Below are positions 24,701 through 39,700 of a DNA stretch of 64,000 bases, piece after piece (position 1 is the stretch's first letter; each line of letters starts with the position of its first letter). A program made the translations under genes and the position numbers. Under the pieces are notes generated by a model that saw only the letters and a program-made list of their open reading frames with translations, had not been told where the DNA came from and ran no database searches. This DNA is from Tyto alba (Eukaryota > Chordata > Aves > Strigiformes > Tytonidae), in contig NW_024881303.1 of the NCBI RefSeq assembly GCF_018691265.1, forward strand, positions 11,773,777 through 11,837,776, in the 5' to 3' direction.

Positions 24701-27700
24701 CTCAGAAGGCGAGGCTGACTCCCTCCCGCTTGTTAATTTATTATAAAATGCACCACACTGAATTTTCCTTCGAGTTTTGGAAATAAGAAGTATGGGTACT
24801 TCTTTCAACTAAAGGTAATGTAATAGTTTTTTTTTACAGATGCGAATTAAAAAAAAAAAAAAAAAAAAAAAAAATCAACTGAGCAGGTACATTCAAAACC
24901 AAGAAACATCTGAAAACTCAGCATAAGCAGCTGCTCTGATAATAATTTTGATAACCTAGGGTAAGGACAGCTAAGCTTAAAAGCTTCTGATCTTTATCAG
25001 CATGAGGAACTGCCTCACTTTGGCACAGAGTTACTTCAGAAAAGCTCTATTTGCAAAACAAGTCCCACTTCCTAGAGATGAGGCCAATACTTGAGAGCGT
25101 AATGTAACTCTTAACTCATGGCTGAGCCAGAACTCTCTTTTAAATCTGTTCCGTAGAGAGCCAGGTAAGGATGAGAAAATTCTACTGATGATACAGACCT
25201 CTACTAAAATGCACACTAGATTTACAAACCAGGGAAGATTTTTCACAGCATGCTCAGCAGTGGCAGACAGAAGGAGCTGTTTCAGAGATACTTCATTAAA
25301 CTACCTGCCCTGAACACTTCCTACACACCGTAAGCTGAAAAAATCCTCGTGACTGGCTGCACTGACAACAGGCTTTTCAGAACCACCGCTTCAGTTATGA
25401 CAAGCAGGGTGGCCTGCTGGAAAAAAAGGCAGGTGGCCTTACTTCAATTCATAAACTAACCTGGGACTCCATCAATTAACTTGGGCCAACACCTTTCCTA
25501 CACAGATCTGTTGAGGGAGGAAAGGCAGCACACAATTCAAGTTTAACGTATAGGGAGAAAGAATTCTAAATCCTTCTGCACTCTTATGCCATAGGACCTT
25601 ATTAGCTTTGTCCTGGGTGCACAAAGCAAAGATACATCAGAACTGGTATCCCACAGAACAGGTTTTACAGTCTACGTTTTAAGGCTCTTAAGTGATCACG
25701 CTTCCCTGAAGAACCAGTGCTTCTACAAGAAGTCTAAAGTTGTTGACTATAATGCTTTCTAAATAAACAAAGTAAATGAAATGCATCATTAAATGAGAAC
25801 ATTTATTACTTCCCCAAAGCCTAATCTGAGCTATGCTTCAAGCAATCATTTATTTTGTTTTTGCTGAGGCTGTGAAACAGAAGATCTTATTTCTACAAAA
25901 TTATTACCATAGAAGTTTCTGACGAACGTTTTCCTGCAGCTGTGTCATTCTCTCTTGTCCAGAACACACTGCACACTCACAGAGCAGCTCGTTAATAGCT
26001 GTCCTTAGGAAGTTTATCTGCAAAAATACCAGTTACAGAATATAAAGCACTCGAAACCAGCACTAGTTATGTATTGTATTATACTGACATCAAGGTGGTT
26101 GTAGCACCCATACCACCAAACTTCAGTTGGAAGATTATTAAATATAAGCAAAAACATCTGAAGCTTTAGAAACACTTCTTCCAGATGCACCTCTGCTGGT
26201 CAAAGACGTTAATGTTCAGCCACTTGATATCACAATCTTCAAGTTTACTCAAATTATGCTGTAACACATACAGGCTAATATTTGACTGGATTCTTTCCAA
26301 AACAGAATTCCTTCTGTAAAAGTTTTAAGGGTTTTCTCTATCTGTCCATAATTCTCACTTGCACAAGAGCTCGGTGTTAGCAACCTGGCTAAGGTGTCAT
26401 GAATATAGACATTATACACACCAAGTCAGTGCTTTCAGAAAAGAACAGCTCACAGGTATGTGCACCAGCTTGTCCACTGTGTCCTTAAAAAGCCTCTCGA
26501 AACAACTGATCATCACCTGATGTACCTGCTCTGTACACAGAACTAATCAGGGCACGTGAGGTCCTTCACTGCCCACAGCACACGTCAAATCTGAAGCACA
26601 GGTCAAATACAGTTTACTGTCCTGCATAAGGGAGTCTATGTACGCACTTCCCTCTGACAGATCTCTGTCTACAAGCTGCAGAAAGGCTGTAAGGAAGAAC
26701 ACAGGGGTTTCTATTGTTTGCTTTGGTTGATCTGCTCTGAGAGAAGTAGCTTGATACAGATGACTTAGAGCTGTAAAATCAAACTGAATATTGCAAAGCA
26801 GTAATGCTAGGCTGATCAGTAAAACCCACAGTAATCCTAAGAACATAACTAATAAGTACTGACATCTGATTAGTTCAAAATAGATGTTTTTGTTTTGATA
26901 AGCGTACAGTGTATTGTTCTGTATTTTATTTCGTTCAAAGTGCATGGAGGGCTTAACTTTCTTCTGGTAAGAATCCAAGGTTATAAACAGGTAGTATACT
27001 AAGAAAAAAAACACCCAACAAACTACCCAAACCCACATCTTAACACAAGTTTTCTTATTAACTCTCAGAGTTAACAAGCTCTGATGCACTACATTCTACT
27101 TGCTCCCTACTACAGCAAAAATTCTTACGCATGTTTTACCTCTGATATGTCTTCTACTCCAAAATGCACATCAAACATCAGCTCCATGTCATTTTCTGGA
27201 AGCAGTGGAGCCCCACAAACCTGACTCCAACCCAAACCACACAGAACGCCAGTAAAATACTTTCCACTTTTATCAACCCTGTATGAAAAAGGAAGAAGAC
27301 AGTCTTTCCTAGAAATGAAGAAACTAAACTTATATGAAGACAGGCGTAAATGAATTTGTCTAAGCCATGCCAAGCAAGACACAAGTGTTTTAAAGAAGCT
27401 GAAACAACTGAGAGGCATTCACACCTAGTCATACTGTTTTTTTAAATATAGTGATGAAACAAAACTAATGTTCTGGTTATGAAAACATATACTCATAGAA
27501 CTTAAAAAGAAAATAATACATATGCAAAATGAAACTTTAATTAAGGAAAGTGAGCTTCACTATGCTGAAATGACAGACTCTAGATATAAGAATTTAAACA
27601 AAACACAACAGTAATGCAACTGCTAGAACTCAGCTTTTACAAAATTCACGCAAGTTCCTCTCCTTACGTAGATTTAAAACTTGACCAGTTGTACAGTTCA

Positions 27701-30700
27701 TCTTGCCAGGCTTCCAGCACGATTGTCAGCAACTGTATTGCCTTACCGTGAGGGTAGAGCCTGTGGCACCATTTCAGAAGTACATGAAAGAAGTTAGCTT
27801 CATACAATACTAAAACTGATAAAAGATGCAAGAATTACATAAACAGAAAGAGAATATACTAAATGCTGAAAGCAGATAAAAAAAAAATCCGTCACCTATT
27901 TGTAAGGGTCCTAAAAAAAACCCCACTACTTCTGAAAACGCGTGAATACCTTAGTTCTATAGCAGGAGCAAACAGCATACTGAGGAGTGCAAGCAGGCCG
28001 GGAATAGGAGGCATCAAAGATGTTTCCTCTAAAATCACAGTAGATCCTGTCACCGAAAAAAAAAAAATCTCTAAGGTGTACTAAGGAGTACCTAACGAAA
28101 ATAAAACTTCAAAAAGATGTAACGTAGAACTACTGTGACATATTTACTTGTGGAACTATTCATATAAAACCAGAGAAACTGTCCAACCATTTTTATTAAG
28201 CATTACCAGTTGCATTTGTTGTTAAAGAAGCGGCGACCAACAACTGCTGAAAGGGATCTTCTGGAGCACCATGGACAACAACAGAGTTTATGCTTTCCTT
28301 TTGTATGAAAGCACTCCTGGGGATGAAATAAATATTTTCAACATTAAAAAAACAAAAATCATACAAAAACATAAAAAAAAAATTATTATTTTAGATTTGC
28401 AACACAACCTCAGTGGATAGCAGTTACTGGCTGAAGATTACCTGAATACCATCTAGCAGATGTATATGATGGTTAATAAATAATCTCTCTGTAAAACATT
28501 AAAGCACCTTTAATAAAACAATTCTTAACATTGTACATAGCGATAGTGTGCATATTAATGCAATTCAGGCCCGACTACTTCAGCCTTTTCAATGAATAAA
28601 AATTCTGTAAAAATCTTAGGAGTAACTAGGGTGGGTTTTGCCCGTTTATCAAAAATAAGAGCTGAGAATGTGCCTATGCTTTACAGTAAAACTCTTTCCA
28701 TACCTGAACTGGGATACTCTAGTCATACTGTAGCATTTCACTTCATATGGACTGAATGGCCCCAAAACTGTTACCTTCAAAAAAAGAGAACAAATGATAT
28801 CCTAAGTTAGTCAGCACCTGGATCTCTCCAAACTAAAATCCTTTATAAATGAAAACCAAAAACCATTTCACCACATATTAAGCAACACTGAACCAATAAA
28901 CTGATGAAAAGCATTTTCATTTCACCCATCTAAAGCAAACTTTGCTTGTCGAGGCATCTAAACAAAAATGATGTATTTTCACAGGTGCTGGGGATTCTCA
29001 ACTTTCCTCTGGCTTAAGAACAAAATCACGTCATTTTTGTTTACATGAGCAGGTCTTTAATCTTAAAAATATCTCACTTTACTGAAGTGAGTAGTTAAAT
29101 AGAATTACTCTTGTGGGTAAACTGAGCATGATTAGGTGCTTGAAAGTCTGAAGTTTTGTCAGGTCTAAATGGAAACAGAATTATAATGTAGATGAGGCTT
29201 AACTTGTAATCAGAACGCAGAATAGGACACACATTTTCATGTTTTATATTCCATCTTAGTAGTGACTACATATCTCAAAATACATAAGTAAGAATAAATT
29301 CTTGGAATTGGCAGTGGAACAAACCTGTTTCATTATTATCAGTTACTGAAATGTTCACTGCATCGCCTATCCTAGCTGCTTACCTATCACTAGCTGTGTA
29401 GTAAAAACAAGGTTTAAATTTTCTGAAAAATTGATCAGGTTGTAATCTTGCTTGTTGCTGTAGCTTATACAATGAAGACTACTATGTGTGGAAACACTGT
29501 GTACCGTTTTTCAATTTTATCTTCATTCTGCAGTGGTTCCAAGTGCTGCCTTAGAATGTGTTAGAAGAGTCGGCTCACTTAGTTCTTAGGCTGTACTTCA
29601 AAACTTTGTTAAAGGCTGCAATGGTGGTCACATTACAGCTTACACCAACAGAAAGTAGAATGCACTATGAAAGGCACCAAATATTGTCTGGTTATTAGAG
29701 CTACTTTCAGTCTTCATCTCCGTTCTAGACACGCCAAAACCACCACTCAAGTTACCTTATGGGTTGGCGCATCGGACATTATGTCAGAAAACTGGTTTAA
29801 CAATCTTTCAATGACATGCTTTTCTTCCTCTCTTGAGGATACAGGCATTTTCTCTTCTTTCTTTACTTGATCCAAGAATAATCCCTTGAGCAAATCATGG
29901 CTTTGCTACGTAAGAATAGAAGAGTATTAAAACCATGAAACAGCTATGTTTTTCAGAAATTTTATAAAAAAGGTCCTACCCAAAGAACATGCATACTCAC
30001 ATACGAACACAAAAAACAACGTTCTTAATGCCTTTCAGATTATAGAAAGCAAAAACAGAAGACAGTTAAAACGAAACAGTTACATTTTTTCAAAGTTTCA
30101 AAGAACAGCGGAGCAGTAAATTATCTCCTGGGAAACGTCTCTTTCAAAAGGTGTTTCAAACCAGCAGTGCTTCTGGCCAACAGCTCAGTATTAATTATGC
30201 ACACACATAAAAATATATTGTCCTATTCAAGTATTAATCTTGCCTAATCCTACGGCATTAGTCAAGACTTCAGCTCAACTTCTCAGGACTTCAGACAGCC
30301 TGAGATGAAATAAATTAGAGTAAGAAAAGTAGAAGCAGCTTACTCAATACCTACCTGCGATTCGTATGATTCTGCTGCTAGTTCAGCGTAACATTCTTCA
30401 ACAAGCACATCGCGAATGTTCACAAGCTCTCTGCATCTCGAGTACTGGAAGACATCCACATGCAGAACACCATGCACGAGCGAATACACCTTCACCAGAA
30501 GCGGGTAGCCATTCACCAGCGAGGCAAATCTCTGGCTAGCGCTGTAACTCCACTGTTCCCCACATACAAGAGATTTTGCAGACGGACGCATCCTGCATAT
30601 CTTGAATTCTAAAGCCTAGAGCAAAACCATTGAAAACAACGCTTGCCTGAGTAGAGAATCAGCATGAAAAGATTTCGTTTTCTCAACAATCTGTTTGAAT

Positions 30701-33700
30701 TAGTAACTATAAATGACTTTATAATTATTGCAGTGGTTTATGTTAATTCCTAGGGCTGCTGTAAAGCTACTGGCATAATTCCTACTTCGTCACTGCCAAC
30801 ACAGCTACACATTACATCTCGTATCACTTCGAAGTTGTACATAGTTGCTAATAAATCAGAGTAAACAGAGCATAAATAAAACATAATTTGGTATTAATTC
30901 ACCATCTACAATGAAGTCTTTGGAGTACAGAGATGTCTTGTCTGGAAAAAACTTTAAAATCCACAGTTCTTTTCAACTAAGGTAACAGAAAACTTGGCAA
31001 GACCACTGCAACTATTCTGTTCCTGGCAGGCAAGAGTAATTCAGTTTTCATTTAACCCCTCTCCACTATCACTACCTGTAATGATGTCTTCAAATGAATT
31101 TATAACAGAAACCCTATTTTTTTCTAGCTGGTCATTTGAACTGGTCATTAAAAGATTAGGCCTGAAGTGGAAATACACTTCCCTTTAATACATTTGAAGA
31201 AAACACAAAAAAGGTTGTTTCTTGCCAAAATTAATTCTACTTAATTTTTTAATCAATTATAAAAGAAAACCAAATAAAATGAGCCCAGTCAAGATCTAAT
31301 ACTACAAAGAGATGAATAAAACCATAACTCTGTTGGTTCATTTCTCATTTTCATCATTAAATGCTTCAGAGAATAAAGTTAGTATGATATAACTGTTTCA
31401 ATTCACTTAATAATATCCGAATGAGGACTGAAAAGCTGAATTTCACTTGAAGTCTAGTTATTTTATTCATAAACATAGCTCAAGAGAATTACTTCTCTGA
31501 AAAACTAGCTGTAAAGTCCCTCAGATTTATGTTACAGATCGCTATTTAATTATCAAGAGTTCTGACTGAAAAGTTCCAAGCCAGAAGTTCGAAGACTCTA
31601 GCAAAAAGACACCCGAAAAGAGACCTCTAACTTTGCAAATTGGGTATCTCCTACATATTTGTCCTGTAACTAATGGTGTAGTAGAGCAGGAACTGTGCTG
31701 GAGCAAAAATACTGCACAGTAACGGTATGCAAGATACTTGCCATTGCAGACTTGTGCCCTGCAGACCAGAAGAGATACCGTGCTGCCACTGATCTGTAGT
31801 AGGAGCAGCTAGGTTTAAGCAGAGAACAATAGATTTAACTAGTCATTGACTGTTTCTCCTCTCTGAGCTGTTTTCTAGGCTGTATAAACCTCTGTCATTT
31901 GCTCCGAGGTTCTCTAGACAGGAGCAAAGCAGATCTACTGCTCAGCCTGTTACTCCGGAGGAGCTTTGCGTGTAAGCAGGCACTAGAGGAACCTGAACAA
32001 CACAGACCTCCCAGGGAGAAGTTACACTCCTCATGCAACTGACAGACAGCAAAGAAACTGATAACCAAAAGCACCAAGCAGTAAAAAGCAGCTGTTAGAG
32101 CAATTTCCTCTCTCTTTCTGCTATTCTGTGATTATACGTGGGGGATAGATCCCACTATGTTGTCCCCACAGAAAAGGGACTAGTTCAAACATTCAGTTGA
32201 AAAAAAAATTAATACAAAAAATGTTTTTTACATTCAGCCAGGCAGCAAGTTCAGGCTTTTTTTTTTTTTTGACCCCTTTCTCTAGCAAGTGCCCCTGAAA
32301 ACAAAAGGCTGGATAAGATTTCTCTACAATTAAATACAATGCATTACTGCTTTGTGCATACACATCTGGAAAACATTTATCCACCTATTAGTGAAGGCAA
32401 TTTGTAGGTACTCCCATTAGCAAAATATATGTTATTTCATTATTATGCTGAAAAGCATTATGATTTGAAGTACACTTCTGTGTGCCAGACCAGACATTAA
32501 AATATCTATTAAAGGCAGCAGCAAATAGCATCATCCCTACCTGGAAAGGAAGCCCTTGAAGACAGCTTGGAATCTCTTTTAATTTATTTAAAGGCACTTT
32601 TGATCTATTGCCATAATCCACAAAAAAAACCTGGAAAAAGAATTGAGAGCATCTACAGAGATTGCACAACATTAAAAGTGCTACCTTTAGTGGCAAGGAA
32701 AACAGCAACTTAAGTTTAAGAATTATAGTGCAACACAATCTTATCAAGTGAAATGGAAGCAAATTCAGAGTCTGGAAAACATGCAAAAATAATAGGTCAA
32801 ATTTTATCATGCCTACTATTTGATCCCTCGGTTTAAACATCCACTGGTAACACAAATAATCTGCTAAATCTAGAAAAGGCAATTTCTCTGGAAGGCACTA
32901 ATTCTCTCCCCACAATTAAATCTGTATAACCTTACTTCTTAACAGTGAGTGATACTACCAAATAACTGCTTTTAGATAAGCAAATGTTAACATGGACCCA
33001 GTGATTGTTTATAAATGCAAAAGAGAAAGTAATGAGATTAGCACTCTAATTCACCAGGTTTCCATGACTTTAAACAGATGATCATGTTCAGTATTGACTC
33101 TACAGTGGTTGCACCCAGCTGTGTTAAGATATCAAGAAATTCAAAGGAGAAAGGGGCTCTTCAAAGGCCAATCTTACAAAAATGAAAAAAATCTGTCCTT
33201 AACTGCTGAAAAGTACTGGCCTGAAAAATTAATATCAGTCTTGAACTGTGGCACTAATTTCTATTACTGATCTCATCACAAAAAGTCAAATTGTTCTGAT
33301 GAATTAGCTGATGCTGATAGAACTCAGCAACAAACACCAACACAAAAAAGATTCCACTGAAAGTACCTGATCTCAACAGGAATGGGGAAAATCAAGTAGT
33401 ATGAAATGAAAGATCATACATATCCTTTGGAATTTTTAACAATTTCTGCTATAAATACTCCATTATTATTTATAAATTCTACTTAGTTGGGAATTATTAA
33501 GGAGACAGAACTGAGTATAAAATGACAAGAAGTGGCCCCTGCAAAAGAGCTATGAAAAGGCAAATGTGGCATGTGGCACATTAAACATTTTTGAATGCAG
33601 AGGAGAAACACTGTTGAAAGAGGAATACCAGCATCATTGCATAAGCAAAGGCAGAACTGTAAGTACAGGAGCATGCATAGTTCTGCTTCAGAAAACTGAG

Positions 33701-36700
33701 GTCAAAACAAAATAGAAGAGTGAAATTGAGGAAGGTGAACAGAGAGTCAGTGTAGTATGTGAGATGAGAAAGAAGGCAGCTTGCTTCAATTAGCAAAACA
33801 AAGTCCAGGAAGAAAAAAAGATAGAGAAGAAACTGGAGGGGAGGGGAAAAAGGAGGAAAATAAAACCTATGTAACCCAGGGGAAGAAACACTGGCAGAAG
33901 AACAAGTTTAGACGAATTGGCCATGAATGACCGAAAACTGGCAATACAGTGGGAGGGAAGAAGCTTACTCTTCAAACAGATCTCAATGTATCTCTGAAGA
34001 GGAAGTGATGGGGCTGCTGCCAGCAATGCAGCACTGGACCCTGCTCTAGGCATTCCTTACCATGTTTTTGAAGTTACTGGAGGTTTTAGTCTTTTATTTT
34101 TTGCTTTGTTCTGCCTCAGCACACAAGGCATTTCACTGTATCAACAACAGCCTCTCAATTTAATACTAAAATATTCCTGTGTTCTGGGAAAAAACCTAAT
34201 TCATATATTCTGGTAGCATTCTATTAAGGTCTTCAGATTTCTTTACTAGAATATTTATAATTATCATGAACATAGAGTTTTGTAAAAAAAAAAAAAAAAA
34301 TCAAAATCAGAGCTCCAAGATTGTTAAGCTAATTACATCCTACGAATTCAGTATGACATATCATATTACTGTACCTCAGCAAAATCTCCACAAACATACA
34401 GAATACGAGCTCTGTAGTATCCTCTGTCTTCCAGGTGAGTGAACGGTGCCAGACAAACCATCTCTGGACATGGAGACACTGCCAAATCTGTCAGGTTCTG
34501 GTAACTGATTTCAGCAGTTAGAGCCTGGAGTGCAGTCCTGGTTTTTTCATCTATCCTGTAACCCCAGAAGTGCCCAACTTCTACTATCTGGAAGTATGAA
34601 AATTAAACCATAACAGATTTCATATTATTCTTCTATATCAAATATAAAACACATCTGAGCAAAATACATGAAATCACTTCTGACACACACACAAATGTTC
34701 TCATACAGGAATAATGCAGTGAAGTATTTCTGTCTCATAATTAGATATGATTTTAAAATGTCGATTTGCTGTGCAACTGCAATATACTTTTCATCTGAAT
34801 AGACCTTGATATAAGCATTACTAAAATACAGAAAGTGAAGAAAAGAGTGCTTCCATTTTTCCAAACCAAGTCAACATACAGAAAGAAAAAAAAAAAAAAA
34901 GAGGTATACAGTTGATTAGACTGGTCTTTGTAGATACAGTGCACTTTTCTTACTAGTGAAAGAATACCAGTTAGCTACATCTATCGGCAAATGGCATTGT
35001 TACTGTTGTGATTAGCCATCCTCTAGGAAACTGAAAAGAACACACAACTAGTTAAATATAATCAAATAAGGTAAGTCATCTTTTCCAATGGCTTACTGAA
35101 CTCATATACCATTCCTGATCTTACATCAAATGCTCGTGGTAAAAAAAAAAAAAAAATCTTTACAACACATATGATCATTAAAGCTGATGTATTGAACAGA
35201 AGTAGCATACATAGTTAAGTGACTGGAATGTTTCTGAGCAAATCCATGAACATTTTTGATCCAGGAGACTTAGCTGAATAAAATTAAGAAAATATTATTT
35301 TCTGTACTTACAAAACATGTCATTAATATCAAAAGCTGTTTTAATACTTCAGCCTACAATTTCCACTAACTCAGTGGTTTGGATTTTTTTTAATTACTTT
35401 TATTTCAGCAGCATATATATATATATATTGCTTGCTATTACGCAATTTGAGATGATAGTTAACATAAAATTCAAACTCTCAGCTTCAGAATTTAGAAATA
35501 TTTATACATATCTAGTAAATGGCCCAAATACTTACCGATTCTCATCGGTAAATACTCACCGATTTGTGCACACAAATATTTTACCCCTCTCATTAGTCCT
35601 CTGTACATTTATGCCTACTTCCAGCTAACGTTTACTGTCAGTGAATCCCACAAACATTGTTTGAATGTTTGAAATTTATTTGCAAGATGTGAGTATTGTT
35701 TGATAAAAAACTACTAAAAATTAGACCAAGAATACCTCCATACCTCTTATGGATACCTCTGTGCTAAAAACATTATTAGTGGACACTCTTTTCATTTATG
35801 CTTGCCAGATATTAATCTCTGCAAAATTATCTAGGCATTGATTATTAGATATGACCTACTTGAGATGTAGAACATTCCTACCTCTGTTATCTTGATGCAC
35901 AGAAGACTACTTGGGATCATCTTTGACTGTTGTGAAGTACCAAATGAGATTTCCACTGGCTCCACACTCTGCTTCTGACAGTCCACATTTACTCTAAAAA
36001 GTTTATGGAATGAAGATGCTAAATACTTCACTGACAAGCAAAAACTCAAGAGTTCAATTTTTTTGCCTTCATCTGTTTCTTAATGTGTCCCTAGGGCACA
36101 TTTATGTACTTAATGACTTCTATTTAGAAATACATGAATTCAATATAATGACCACTCAGAACCAAAATACTACAGAGAAATTGTTTGAAATCCATTATGA
36201 TCAAACACAGGAAGATACATACCAAGACACAACTGTGCCATCAATTTATCAGAAATCCGAAGAATTAAGGTTAAATAATGAAGCCTTTTGCTATGGCATG
36301 CCTTCTAAGCTTATTTTTTAAAAATAAATTGAGTACACTACAGCACAAAGATCAATTCAGCATATCTTTTTTTTTAATATATATAATATTCCTTTTACTT
36401 GACAAAAGTTAAGAACACTAAGGTTAGTCTTTCAGCCTAGGAGACTTCTTTCTTGAGCTGCTCAAGAATTAATTTTCATAAAGATTAAGTGCTGTTTTGT
36501 GCACAGTGAAACTGCTAAAATGTTTCTATTAGAAACTAAGTACAATTATCAACTGGATTCACGTGCACTTTACCCTTTCCAGTTCATTCCTGTCTTCTTA
36601 CTTCGTATTTCTTATTTTAAAATACTAAAATGGCTGCACACCAACCAGGAGCTAGGAGGATTATCATTTTAGGAAGTTGCTTGTATGACCTGCAGCTGAG

Positions 36701-39700
36701 AATCACAGGCAGCATATAATAACAATGAAACCTGTATGTCAGATATTTCTAGCAAAAGCAGGCACAGACCCAAGAGACTCACTATGTTGCTTTACTCATC
36801 ATTTTCCATTATGCCTCCCCACTTTATGTTGTTACATTTCCTCCCAGTTTCTGTTGTTACACGCCTCTTCCTTCCCTTTTATGTCCCCAAAAGCCACTCC
36901 TTATTTATTTTGGTTCCAGCAATTCCCACATTGTCTCTACCATGAACAGAAATTACTGTGTACATCCATATTTCCGTATGCCAAAGCAAATGCCCTAGAG
37001 CCTTAAAAAACAAAACCAGACGGGATATACTTGGAGTTCTCTTAAACAGTAAAACACCTTTAACTATAAGGAAATATTTAAGACAATCAATGTTATTTCT
37101 AGTCCTGCAAAAATATTCTGCTTATACAGAGTTTACACATCTGTTTTTTGAACCCAACATTTCTTCCTGGGTGACATTTACAATGAAATTCTCACTGAAT
37201 CCAGCAAACCTCATCTCAAAGAAATCCATTTTCCATATGCAATACAATTACCTTAGAGATTTCACACCTGCAGTTGTCACACCTTGCAACTGCCTTTCGA
37301 TATCATCTGGATAATGAACATTCAGCTCAAGAGGAATTTTCAGCTGTGACATCTTGACTGACAGGTACACTGCAGGAAGAATCTTAAAGCCCTCCATTGG
37401 GCTATGGGAGAACTCCACAAAAGCCCTGTTCAAAAAAACCCCAGCAAATAAAATTGCATAAATACTCGATGAGGAATCAAAACCCAACAAAAAAACCCAC
37501 AAAAGCCACCATTTCTTCTCCCGGTCTTCACCTTAGCAGGCCAGCAAACAGTAACAAGTAGGCTCCTCACAGGCTCTGCCTACTGCTCTTATGCACCTTA
37601 AAACTTTAATTATGATGATGGCTATAAGAAACCTCTCTAACATTCTCACAAACACATACCAAATTTACTGAGCCTATTTAATACAAATAGAAAGGATGTG
37701 AAAATATACATGAACAAGAAAAGAATTAAAGATTGGAAAAGGCATAAAAGGACTACATGAATTCACCTTTGGGCAGTTATAGTCCGAAGTTAGGCAATTA
37801 GCTAAACCAGCCAGTCACATGCATTTTGTGCAAAGCCATCTGACTGTACAGGTGAGCTGAATTCATTATACAAGTTAGAAATAAATACAGACTGATCGCT
37901 CCAGTTAAAGTTCACTGTTAGGCAACAGAAGAGACAAAGCAGAAAGCAGTCTCTAACTCAGCTAGTTTATCTAATGTTATTCCAACTAATGCGCCTCAAA
38001 CTTCAGCTTTCTTACTCTAGCCAATAAATTAAATTTCTGATTCAGAAGAGATGGGAAGAAATAAACTCATTTTGCCAGTGCACCATTGACAAAGAAATTG
38101 ATAACTAGATTCATAACTGAGAACATGAGAAAGGCAGGATCCTTCAAAGTATCTTATACTTACTTTGATCCATCATAGGCAATAGATTTTACTTGCCCAC
38201 ACTGCCTAAACAGTGACTGCAACTGCTTATGGTAGAGATATCCATAGGGAGGAATGTTCTTCAGCTGTTAAGAAAAAAAAAAAGTTGAATTTTGATACAT
38301 TCAATTATTGTAATGTATTATTAAGTTCACCTAGATATTTAGCATCCTCCTTCACTTGGGCTGCAAGTGATATACAATCTAAACCTCAACAAGTTCCCAA
38401 AATGCTACATACTAAATTCAGAAATCTCAAAAGACAATAAAATCAGTTTTGCTGCTAATGCTGCCCTGCTGCTTCAAACCAACAGATGTATATTTTCTTT
38501 CTCTAACTATAAATGAAACAACTTCATTTATAATTATATATATTTCTTTGATAATTTTTCCCAGAAGCTGTCTACTATCCATCTTTTTGCTTGTAACAGA
38601 AACACAACAGACTGCTACGCCTCCTTGCCCACCACTGGGAGCTAGGTAGTGCGCACAGCCTGGGAAACAGGAGCAGCCTCAGCCCTGCACGTCCTGACAG
38701 AACTACCTGGTACTGAATTACTGAGGTATGGTGGGACAGCTTGCACAGCTGGAGAGCACTTATGGATGGATACACGCTTCTTAAGGATGACAGACAAAGA
38801 ACAACCTCTTGATTTCTCCCGTGTGGAGAAGTAACTCAAATTTAAGGTGCTCTTACATGGAGCAGACACAGGACAACCCAGCTCTTGTGGGTCAGGATAA
38901 GACAAGAGGTCAGTAAGGGTAACACTGAGGTGGGAATATGTAACAGAACATCTGCCAGGATGAAGCAGATAATCTTTAGGCAACTTAGATGTCTCCAGGT
39001 CACAGACCCTGCATCTTAGACGGAAAGAATAAGCTCCCTGATAAGCTGCTAGGAGGGAAGGTCACAAGCTCCTAGATTTCTGAAGGGTGATGAAAGTGAC
39101 TTCCTAACACAGGTCATATGAGCCTAACAGGGCTCTTCTGGATCTGCTATTAGCAAACAATTAGCAAACAACGTAGACCTTGCTATGGTAGTGATAATCA
39201 ACAGCACCCCAGGCCAGAGCAACCGGGAAAAGGGGAGCTCAAGATCCTGAGAAGAATGAGGAAGAAAAGTAGAAGAATACACATCCTGAACTATAGGACA
39301 GCACAGTTTGGTTTATTCAGGGAACTGGTAGGTGGGATCCCATGGGAAGTTGCAGAATCTCTACTCACAGAGCTTTTTCCAAACCCAACCGGATGAAGGC
39401 CTAAGCAACATGGTCTGAATTCGTTATTAAGTCTGCTTTGACCACTTCACCAGACTAGAAGACTTCATGAAGTCGCTTCCAAATGGAACTATTAAACAAT
39501 TTTGTTGTTCTTCTTGGATTTTAATCCTAAAATCACTACAAACTGATGAAGTTACTGGAGTTGCAACACCTTTTCAAAGGCATTCTGTTAAGAATAACAT
39601 TCTAGTTAAGTATTGTGGATTGTACAATGTTAAGTATAGTGGATTCTATGGATGGCATATAGCTAAGTATAACGGATTATGACTCTAATATGTCTGACCA

